DNA of 64,000 nt, from the NCBI GenBank assembly GCA_027604685.1, contig JADHYX010000003.1:89521-153520 (forward strand). The letters are read 5' to 3'. Origin of the DNA: Lobulomyces angularis (Eukaryota > Chytridiomycota > Chytridiomycetes > Lobulomycetales > Lobulomycetaceae). A program made the position numbers and the translations under genes. This document shows, piece after piece, positions 22,606 through 32,360 of this stretch (positions are counted from its first letter, which is position 1; each line of letters begins with the position of its first letter). Under the pieces are notes generated by a model that was given only the letters and a program-made list of their open reading frames with translations, had not been told where the DNA came from and made no database searches.

Positions 22606-25162
22606 TTACAACAATGGTAAACCTAACGCAGGGACTCTATCAAGCAAGTTATCCCATTGATCAGGTGGCAAATGATTTTTTAAAATCCGTTGAATATGGG
22701 ACCACGCAGGCGGATCGACTATTCTTACTGTCGATTCGATGTTATGTAAATATTGCGTCCTTTGAAAATAAAATTACTGTTGAAAAATCAAAAATTATCA
22801 CACCTTTCAGGTCCGTTAAGAGGCTCTAAAGTAAAAGGTAGTAATAACTGTAATTGGGAATCACCATGATAGTAAATCTAATTACACAATATTGTAAATA
22901 TTTATTTTTTCTTAACTTTTTATATTACTTGTCTGCAAATGTCGCTATCTTTTTCACCCACTTGACGCGAAACTTCACTAAATGTATCATTTTCTAGTTG
23001 CTAGGAAAAAAACTACTTTAGTACGAAATTTCACAATAATTTTTACTATTTGCAATTTCAAATTTCTTCCCATTACTTGTACTCTGGATACCAATGGCAG
23101 GAACTGCAAGAAAATGCTTCTAAATTTGACGTGGCTAGTGTAATTCAAAGTTCTCAGGAAAATTCTAATATCTGTTTTTAAGCTTTCTAGAACTGGTGCC
23201 TCACCAAAATGGTTTTCATATGATCTTGAGGTGATGCCTACATATTTGTGATTAGATATTCTTTATTATCATTATCTTAAAAAATTCATTTGCTTACCAG
23301 TGCTCATTTCTTCATAAATGGGAAATAAAATTTCAACCTCACAGGATGTATGTTCTTCAATAAATAGTAAAAGACAGTTGATCTTTGAACAAATTTCTTT
23401 ACAGAGTTCAAGTTTCTCTTGATCAGATAAGAGTACATCATCGTTTAATTTTATGACTAGTTGATTAATGTTCTCAAAATGTCTTAAAATAGACAGATGT
23501 TGAAGATTAACAATAGTAATAGGAGATAGCTTCGGAAGATTAACACAAAGATACTGCTTGATTTCCGAAAGTGGAAGGCAAATCTTGCTGTAAAATTCAT
23601 TAGCTTCCAGCGCTTGAGCATATAAATCCAATTCTGGAGTTAAAATTTTGAAATCTCTAAAATACTCAACTGCGAAATGAAATTGAGTATCATAAATACT
23701 ATATGAATAAAAATATTACCAAATTGAAGTCTACGTAAAAAAGGTGAAAGTAGGATATCAATTATTGTGTAGGTTTCACCCAAAAAATAATTACCGTAGC
23801 TTCTTCCCTATAAAACAAAGGTCAATAAAAATTATTAATAAGTTGTTTTTTTAAACCCTTAGCTGGTCACTAAGTTTGTTGCAAGCTTCAAGCAACTTTG
23901 GGCGAAACTCTTCTTGTATATTATCTTCTGGGGCCATTAAAACATTAAAAAACGCGGTGTGGAATTCATTTTTTACAAAATTTTCCCTTTCAAAACAAAA
24001 TTACGTTTCTTAGGATACAAAAAAGTACTAAAGGACTCACCAATAAGTTACAATCGCTGAATTTGTAGAGGAGGTTACAGCTTTGTACTTTTCTGCCCAA
24101 GCCATCATTTCCGTTGGGTCAATGAGAAATTCTCCGCCTGATATTCAAATTAAAATCATACAAAATAATATAAAAAAAGGTTACTTGGAATTTTAAGCAC
24201 TATAACAAAAGTAAGTTATTTAAATTGTTTTACTAAGATAAAAAATACCTGGAACTGTTTGCTCTGGGGATACTTTTTCAAACCAGGCTGGTGGAGGTTG
24301 CTTTTGCCCCCACCTTGTAAAAGTATGAGGGATATTCAACAATACTAATTTTAATCTAACTTGTTCCGTAAAAAGGCAGATACCTAATACCAACATCAAA
24401 AAAAAAAGTAAGTGTCTACCAAATTTTCAATGGTTCACCTTTGGTGTAAAGTTCGCAAGGCTCTAGCATTCGTTTTTCTCTTCTTGGCAATCCATCAGCA
24501 GCAGCGACAACACTATTGGGAACTTTTTCCACAACGGGTTCTGTTATTAACAATGTAATCACTGGGGCTTTTTTTTCTATTAAGGCTGAACTCAGTTTCT
24601 TTTCAACCATGCTGGTTTTAAGAGACCTATTTAGAGTCTCAACAGAAGGTTTTTTTTTTAAAAATGGATCATGAACAACAATGGTTTCAAAGTGAGTTTT
24701 ATCTTTCTCAGAAAAAATATCATTTTTAGAGATAACTTCCAAATTAACTTCTAATTCGCTAATGACTGAAGCATTGTGCTTTAGATGAACGGGATTAAGT
24801 TCTTGGGATTGAAAATCTTCAGCAAAATTGAATTCCCTTGAAACGGTATCTTGAACAGTAACTTGGCTAACATTCCCTTCATCCAAACAATGGATATCAA
24901 TATGAAAGGAATTCCCAGTTTGGCCATCAGTTTGTAAATTTTCCATCCTACCTTCTAAGTCAACTGACTTGGAGCTGTCAAAATTTGACCGAATTCTTTC
25001 CAAATTTTCGTTAATTGCTGGAGCTCTAGAAGGGATATCATCTTTTTTATCAGACTTAATTTTAGTTTTTTCCCTCTTAAAAACACGTTTAAACTTTTTC
25101 CAAACTGTATTTTTTCATGTTAATGTAAAATGAATATTAAAGTTTTTCTCACAATTTTTCAT
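22606..25162 (-). CDS. Large protein with GST/CLIC-like fold and disordered N-terminal region
   Basis: Roughly 600 residues in about ten exons. Exon 1 is only 10 nt (ATGAAAAATT); exon 2 opens FWKKFKRVFKRE and codes about 220 polar, probably disordered residues. Then CELYTKGICLFTEQVRLKLV and PPPAWFEKVSPEQTVPGG match a thioredoxin-fold GST N-domain of CLIC/omega/DHAR style (cf. C-F-Q-V-L, WF--INP-G-VP). RSYGNYFLGETYTIIDILLS matches the GST C-domain (YFLGE-FS-AD---AP). Another 250 residues, mostly helical, end in RVPALGLPLL. The CPFC-type active site is altered: a single Cys sits before LFTEQ, so activity is uncertain. The last 250 residues and the N-terminal extension are unlike ordinary GSTs, and the whole architecture is one I do not recognise. 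Confidence 0.75.
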
Positions 25163-25386
25163 AGTGATTCTATTTGATTAAAATGAGGTTATAAATGTTA
25201 AATCCAAAGATGTATTAATGAGATCTTACAAAAAAGTTTATTTTTTTAATTATATAGTACAATATTTTTTTGGAAGGAATTGACGGATTTATAAAGGATT
25301 TCACGAGGAACAAACTATTTCAGATGAAATAACTATAATCTACTTAAATAAAGTTTCTAAATCCATCTGATATTTTACTTTCCACT

Positions 25387-25577
25387 ATGTCTTTTTTAAC
25401 ATCTATTTGTAAGTGTTTTTCACAATTTTCATTTTTGAAACAGTGCAATCTATTGCCTTCATTGTTTCATTTTTTACTTGGGCTATGATATTCATTGTCT
25501 CTCAGCGCAGTCATTCATCGACCTTTTGTTGTATCGCGTCCTTTTTCAATTTCCTTATCATCACAAATAATTTTTAG
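25387..25577 (+). CDS. Possible small spliced membrane protein (about 52 residues)
   Basis: ATG at 25387 reads MSFLTSI. A 35-bp intron with consensus donor gtaagt and acceptor aacag (25409-25443) then joins to QSIAFIVSFFTWAMIFIVSQ and a second hydrophobic segment, ending at TAG 25577. The start and stop are well placed and the splice site is strong, but the sequence is short and T-rich. No family recognised. Confidence 0.35.
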
Positions 25578-26218
25578 TATTAATACGTATTAATACAAGA
25601 TTTACAAACAAATGTCAATATAAAATATTTACCCTTGCAAGAAGTAGATAGGAATTTGTTAGTTAAAGTAGAATTCTCAATGGGAACTTAAAAATCTAAT
25701 TACAACTTTCAAATTGGTTAATACCACTGTTAATTTTTGAATTTGAAGTGGCTAAAAATCATAAAAGTATTAAGATTAAGGTTTGCTTACAAGATGATTT
25801 AAGTATCATAATCCTATTTAAGCAATTGCTACTATTATTAATACATTAGCAACCAAAAATCAAGAAAAACTGCTTTATTTTATAAACTCTATCGTAACAA
25901 AAAGCGCCTTAAACAAGAATCGCTTTAATTCAATATTCTCTCTAGAATTATTTATCAAATTTTACATTAAATTAAAATATTATCTTAATAACCTGTCTTT
26001 TTATTAAATGCTATATGCTCGTGTTATAAGTAATGATAAGTATTAAATGTATTTTTGTTGATACTTTTTAATGAAATAAAAAATAAAATTAATAATAAAA
26101 AAAGTTTTACTATAATTTAATTTTGTTATTTCAAATGTTAATTCTTTATTACCTTACGCAAAAATTTTATTACTTAACGGAACATGGTAAAATCAAAAAA
26201 AAAAAAAAAAATATTTGC
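25578..26218. other. Intergenic, about 640 bp
   Basis: Strongly AT-rich with stops in all frames; nothing recognised. Confidence 0.5.
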
Positions 26219-28009
26219 TTAGTTCTTTGAAATTCTAACTTCTGAAAGCTCATCTAACTTGACCTCTAAAAATCTACTGTTACTAGTTTGATTATCTTTT
26301 TGCTTGTTCTCCACGTCACTATCTTGAATTTCAAATGCTTTTAACCCTCTTAATTTAGTATATTTAAAATTGAATTCATCATTCTCAACCACTTCAAAAT
26401 TTTCATATTCATTAGCAATGGTTTTTCTAAGACGCTTTTCAGTATCTCGTTGTGTAGTACAATTAAGGAGTTCCAGTTTAGTTAAACCAGTAGTGGGAAA
26501 ATACTTAATGATTTTGGCTTCCTAAATTTAAACCTGTTATTAGGATGATAAAAAAAAAATTTTAATTAAATCACCTTCCAATCAGATAATATAGGAACAC
26601 ATTCTGATGAAATTTATATAATAAAAGAAGTCTAAATTTATGCATCTTACCTTGACTTAACTCCAAATTTCTAAAACATATTTTTTGCCCTACAACAATT
26701 GGAGCCTTTGGATCTAACAATTCCAACTCAGTAAAATTACAATTAGAGCCAATCTTCTTTTCAGAAGCTGCATCATCGATTAAAGTTTGTGTATCACTAA
26801 TTTCATTTATTACGTCAAATGTTTTATTCTTGGAGTCATCCTCACTGGAAGCTAACGAATTTGCTTTATTCTTATTCTTGTTTCTATTTCTTTTCCTCTT
26901 TCTTTTCTTACCATTAACATCATCCGTTAGATGTACTTGGGTGAAAAGTGCGTATGGTTCAGGTAACTGTGTTTCAGGGTTAACACCGCTCGCTACACCA
27001 ACATGGTCAATAATTTCTTTTTCAGAGTTCAACAGTGGCACATCATTCGCAACACCGTTATTTACTATAACGGTTGATTTTTCTTCGCATTCTGCTTCGT
27101 CCTCCTGAAATTTGATATGAGTTGTTTTTTTATTAAGCATAGACTTAACTAACTTTTTTTTATTTTTAGCCATTGAAAGCATTAAATTTGACAGTACCGG
27201 CGGGTTCTCCACGGAATTTTTCTGCTCTAGCTTAAGTAATTCTTTGTTAGTAGAGGTTTTCAATTCTAAGTCTGCAATTTTTTTATTATCAGGCTTCGGA
27301 TAATTATGGCCACTGGGTGTGCCATCACCTTTTATTTTTTGGGAATTAGAATCAATAGCTTTGCTTTCTGAGCTGCTGCTATTACTGCTACTGCTAGTAC
27401 AGCTGCTATCTTCGCTAGTGCTACTGCTATCTTCGCTAGTGCTACTGCTATCTTCGCTAGTGCTACTGCCATCTTCGCTAGTGCAGCAGCTATCTTCGTT
27501 ACATTTGCTACTACAACTGCTGCTACTATATTTAGTAACTGAATTATAGCCATTATCACTAAGGCTACTCGACGTAGAAGTAGAGCTGCGGTTGTCTAAA
27601 TGCCTTTTGGTCTCACTTTTTTTTTTCTGTTCGTCAAAAGAATCATTTGATTCATCTTCACTACAAGTAGAGCAAGTATTGTTTCTTGAAAATTTTCTCT
27701 TTTTATTAAAGCGCATGTTGATCTTATGACCACGTTTTCTTTTTCGCACTTTTTTTACACTGCTAGAATTGAGTATTAACTATTAAAATTTAATTATTAC
27801 GTAATAAGATCGTTATCTCTTAAAATTTCTTCAGTTTTAGTATCATCTCTAAGTATGAAATTGTCCAAAAAGGCATCTATGGATATGCATTTCTCTAAAT
27901 TTAGCAACTTTTTTAGTTTTTCTTTTAGTTGAAATATGGACTCTTCTACTACAGGATCAACCACAGCCCAAAACCTTTCATTGCTTCCAAAACTTATTTT
28001 TAATCTCAT
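26219..28009 (-). CDS. Coilin (Cajal body scaffold)
   Basis: Coilin organises Cajal bodies, nuclear sites of snRNP maturation. The first exon (28009 down) encodes the N-terminal ubiquitin-like oligomerisation domain: MRLKISFGSNERFWAVVDP, FLDNFILRDD and ILRDNDLI (cf. RLVRDNDCLRV). After a basic nuclear-signal block (RKRKRGHKINMRFNKKRK) comes a Ser/Asp/Glu-rich linker with STSED repeats. A second basic cluster (GKKRKRKRNRNKNKNK) precedes the C-terminal Tudor-like domain: PIVVGQKICFRNLELSQ, VPILSDWKEAKIIKYFP and LTKLELLN, matching VGDVIAFKMLELT...SDYKEGRIL of animal coilin. Two further introns fall in the Tudor-like part. Order, charge pattern and both end domains agree. The central linker is not conserved, as usual for this family. 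Confidence 0.85.
27408..27490 (-). repeat. 21-bp tandem repeat in coilin linker
   Basis: Four or so near-identical 21-bp units (CTTCGCTAGTGCTACTGCTAT on the plus strand), the last ones diverged. They encode repeats of about seven residues built on S-T-S-E-D-S-S, likely CK2 phosphorylation targets. Unit number is a good candidate for variation between isolates. Confidence 0.85.
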
Positions 28010-28099
28010 TTGGAATAATGAAATATTTTCTTCACTACCAAAAATCTCTTGTGTTCAACACTTTCAAAAATTTTACGTCAACACTGCATTATTTCATGC

Positions 28100-30985
28100 A
28101 TGGAATATTCTCTTGATTTAAATTCAAAGAAAGTTAAAAAGCTTCAAAAAAAAAAGAAATCAAACTGCACTACAAAATCTGTTGAAACTGAAGTGAATGC
28201 ATTTAAAATATCATTACAAAGTGTGGACAGTAACCTGCACAACAATTTTTCGATTTATGTTAATGGTACAGATTTAAAGCTTTTGAATTTATTCCATGGT
28301 GATTTTGTTGTTTTTCAAAATGAGGACAATTCCCAACTTCCGGTAATAAAAAAATCTAAAAAACATTTATTTAACGTTTTGTTCAGGGGTATGCTAGGGT
28401 TACTTGCTTAGAAACTGTTGAATCCTTTAGTAATGGCCTTTCCTTTTTTTATTTGACTAACTTTTTTCAATAAGATGCAATTACAACTCCTTTAGTATTT
28501 TTAAATTCAAATCTTTTTGCTGGCAATTCCTATAAGTTGGTCAAATTTTCCAAAGAAGTCAAAAGTTTAGACTTAAACAGCAGTTTTTTTGTGAAAACAT
28601 ACCCCGACGCTCCTTCACTAAATGGCCATTTACCAGTTTTAGATGATTTAAACGTTCAGACGTTTGTTAAGCATTATTTTCGTAATTTTTAATTTATTTT
28701 TAAATAAAATTTTTACAACATTTAATATATAGGTAATTTAGGCTACGTTTTAAATCAAACTATTTTTGAGGTTTCATACTTTGGGAAAAGTGTCAAATTG
28801 GTAGCCAGTTTACATCTTGATGACCAAGATTTCAATTTAGACTGCCTCTATGAACTTAACGCCAACATAAATATAAAATTTGTTTCGGTAGCGTTATTTT
28901 AAAGGTGGAATTGTAATTTTTTTTTTTAGACTAAAAACACTCGTAATAAAGTAAAAAAAAAAAAATTGGCATTTGGGGGATTAGTAGAAGAATTCAGGTT
29001 GTGCAAAGAAATGGTTGAACTAGCATTGATAAATCCGTTTAAGTTTCAAGAATTTGGTATAAAATTTTTTGGAATATTTTTTAAACTAGAAAAGGTTTAC
29101 GACCACCTAGGGGAATTTTACTTTATGGACCACCAGGTACTGGTAAAACATTGATAGCAAATGTAATTAGTGAAGAATGCAACGCAAATTTAATAAAATT
29201 AAGTGGTCCTGATATTTTAGGAAAATTTTATGGAGAAAGTGAAGAAAAGTTAAGGGCTGCGTTTAAAGATGCCTGTATTAATGCGCCTTCTATTATCTTA
29301 ATTGACGAAATTGATATTTTGTGTCCAAAGCGAGAAAATGTAGTTTTATTACACCTAGCTGTTTTATAATTTTATTTAGGCGAACCATGAAACCCAAAAA
29401 AGGGTAGTCGCAACGTTACTGACTTTAATGGATGGTGCTTCAGATACATCTACTCAAAACCAAAATTTTGTAATACTGGCTACTACTAATAGACCAGAAG
29501 ATCTTGATGATGCGTTAAGGAGACCTGGAAGATTTGACAGAGAAATTGAGATTGGTGTGCTACTAGTTTGACAAAAATAATTTAAATTGACTTTTTCAAT
29601 GTTTAGGTATTCCTAATCCTTCGAGCAGGCTACAAATTTTACAATCTCACTTAAATCATATACCCAACAATCTATGCTCTCAAGACTTGGAATCTTTTTC
29701 AGAGAGTATGCATGGTTATGTAGGCGCAGATATTGCATCCTTAGCGCGTGAAGCTGGTTTACATGCAATCAAAAAATTTTTAGAAGTGCATCCTGGAGGA
29801 GATTTTAGAGGCAGCGACTTAAAACTAACTTCTAGTGACTTAAAGTTTGGTATAAAGAGAGTAAAACCTAGTGCATTAAGAGAAATTATGTTAGAGGTGC
29901 CAAAAGTGTTCTGGGAGGACATTGGTGGTCAACATGAGGTGAAACAACGTCTGCGAGAAACCATAGAATGGCCAATGAAAGTAACAATTGACCTCATTTT
30001 GGCTTAACCTTATGTATTATAGAATCCGGCTTCCTTTAAAAAGTTTAACATTAAACCTCCAAAGGGAATTTTACTTTATGGACCTCCAGGATGTTCTAAA
30101 ACTTTAATGGCAAAGGCACTGGCAACTGAAAGTGGGTTGAATTTTATTGCTGTCAAGGGTCCAGAGGTAATGTCAATAAGATTAAATAGTTAAATTTTAT
30201 TAGCTATTCACCAAATACGTAGGTGAAAGTGAGAAGGCAATTAGAAATCTTTTTAAGAAAGCAAGGGCTGCTTCCCCCTCTATAATATTTTTTGTAGGCC
30301 AGAATATTTTCAATTTCAGTTACATCTAACTGCTTTATTTAGGATGAAATTGATGCTTTAGCAATAACACGAGGAGCTGGTAGCGATGGTGGTGTTTCAG
30401 TTAATGATAGAGTCTTATCACAGCTACTTACTGAGTTAGATGGTATTGATATTTTGTTAAAGGTTATTGTAGTTGCAGCAACAAACCGGCCTGATGTCAT
30501 TGTAAGAAAATAAAAAAATTTTACAGATTTTAAATAAAAATTTATTTCAGGATCCTGCATTATTGAGACCAGGAAGAAGTAATTTTTTATTAAGTAGCAA
30601 AATTCAATTTACACCTCTTAGTTGATAGATTATTGTATGTTGGACCTCCAGACTGTGACAGCATTATTGAGATATTAAAAATTAAATTACGGAAAATGTC
30701 TTGTGATGTTGATGTCAGCGCTGAAAAGTTAGCATCAAAAGTAAAAAATATTATTATAAGTATTTTAAGCTAGTTTACTAAAATCTGAAATAAAAGTTGG
30801 CAGGATATAGTGGTGCTGAAATTGTTTCTTTGTGCCAGGAAGCTGGATTAGTTGCAATGGAGGAAGACAATAACGCATTGAAAATTTCAATGAAGCACTT
30901 TTCATTGGCGATAAAGCGATTTACTCCCAGAATAAATAAAGAAATGATTCGGTTTTATGAAGAATTCAGTGGAAAATTCGATTGA
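28100..30985 (+). CDS. AFG2: AFG2/Drg1 (SPATA5-like) type II AAA ATPase
   Basis: Cytoplasmic AAA ATPase that strips Rlp24 and other shuttling factors from pre-60S particles. About 13 exons. The start at 28100 (MEYSLDLN) is the first in-frame ATG, 90 bases from the divergent coilin start. The N-domain is weakly conserved. D1 has Walker A GPPGTGKT ([19 protein letters not shown]) and Walker [12 protein letters not shown], with the arginine-finger block [15 protein letters not shown]2 has the AFG2-diagnostic Walker [31 protein letters not shown] and VVAATNRPD. The C-terminus [16 protein letters not shown] is typical. All catalytic motifs are intact. In the 5' part two junctions use weak sites (intron ending near 28750; acceptor after aaactagaaaag near 29092), chosen because they restore conserved blocks. 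Confidence 0.93.
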
Positions 30986-31265
30986 GAATTTTTTTTATGA
31001 TAAATAAACATTAATATATTGATTCTAAAAAAATTTTTTTTTTTAAAATAAATTTAAAAAACACCGTTTTTATTTTTGAAAAAGTCTTTAGGACTTCATG
31101 ATAGTATAAACATAAGTACCATTCTGTAAAAATTTTAGTTGGTTAAGTTGAATATTTTTATATTACTTATTCTTCACGTAATTAGTTTGAAGAACTTTTA
31201 AACTATTCATTATATATCATTTGGGTTTACCGTTTTAAAAAATAAAAAAAGATGTAATGTTTCAA

Positions 31266-32045
31266 CTAATGTGATTGCTTTACTAAAATATGCTTAATTA
31301 CGGATACTTGCTCCACCTTTTCTTTTTTTAAATCTTTAATTTTTTGTGACGTTATTTTAAAATCTTTCTTTGCGGTTTCATCTATATAAAAAAAAGTTTA
31401 AAATAACTCAAATGTTATATATTAAGGTTACTTCTTATTAATTTTAAGTAATCATTATGAGCAGTTAAAATAAGCTCAGCTTTTGAAGTTGATTCTGATA
31501 AATTTCTGATAATAGAGGAAGTCGTAAGCAAGCTAAAATGGGGAATACGTTCTCCTTCTACCTCCACTGGTCTCTGAGTACTATTTTCAAAAAAAAGTAA
31601 AGTGCAAGTGAGTAAATAAATGCATACGTTTTCCCTGTTAATAAAGTATATGTATTTTCAATGAAATAAATAGCAGCATTTAGATGATGATTTTTAATAG
31701 CGTGTACTGCTTCATTTGGGATTTGTATATTGTTTTTTTTAAAAACTTTGTAGCAAAAAAATAAATATGAAAAATAATAAAAAAAAAATACATTTTTGAA
31801 GTTGATCCCAATTTTTCGTTTTGATTTCCTTTGAATCTCCAGTATAAAAACATGGTATTAATAATTCTCCTGGGTAATAATAGTTGAAAATTTCTGCTAT
31901 TAAATATCCATTTGCAAAATCTCTGCAAATTGTTGATTAAAGAAATACAGTAAATAAAATTGTCATACCTTTTGGGATTTTTAAATGAATAACTTAAATT
32001 CAGACTCAACAACCACTTCAGCACTTCTCGTTGAAACCCTATCAT
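31266..32045 (-). CDS. SPATA4/CLAMP-like flagellar CH-domain protein (DUF1042)
   Basis: The DUF1042/CH_2 family (SPATA4, CLAMP/SPEF1) binds microtubules and belongs to motile cilia and flagella. Exon 1 reads MIGFQREVLKWLLSLNLSYS and NPKR; exon 2 DFANGYLIAEIFNYYYPGEL and TKNWDQLQK; exon 3 IQIPNEAVHAIKNHHLNAA. These match the family blocks REVLRWLQSLDLSYPVKN, RDFSNGYLVAEIF-WYYP, NW-QLEK. The final exons are Lys/Glu-rich and end VIKHILVKQSH. All introns are gt...ag and in frame. The gene implies the organism makes, or recently made, a motile flagellum, consistent with a zoosporic life stage. Confidence 0.85.
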
Positions 32046-32360
32046 TTTACGTCAGAAAATTTTGAGCAAACAGTCAAGAACTGTTAATTTTCGTTTTTTT
32101 TTATTTTTAATTTTTTTTTTTTTGCAATATTAACCAATCAAGAAAATATAAAGTTTATATCAATATAGAACCTTTAGTTAAGTCTGCATTAATATTCTAA
32201 TTCCATATGAAGAAGGCAAATTGGTATTATTTAAGCATGATATTGTCTTTAAAGTAAAAAAGTGGATGCTTTTTAATATAGAGAATTAGGTTTCATCAAC
32301 CAATTTTAAATACCATATTATATTTTAAACTTTTCTAAAATAATCCTTTTTTAACAGAAC
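32046..32360. other. Intergenic, about 315 bp
   Basis: AT-rich, nothing recognised beyond the two flanking gene ends. Confidence 0.5.

Noticed and set aside
22614..22829. Plus-strand frame opposite the GST-like gene end
   Set aside because: The minus strand here is the last exon (RVPALGLPLL-stop) with a clean splice acceptor.
27319..27549. Leu/Ser-rich plus-strand frame
   Set aside because: Antisense shadow of the coilin Ser-repeat linker.
28049..28099. Upstream extension of AFG2 (CSTLSKILRQ...)
   Set aside because: Opens only with TTG; first ATG in frame is at 28100.
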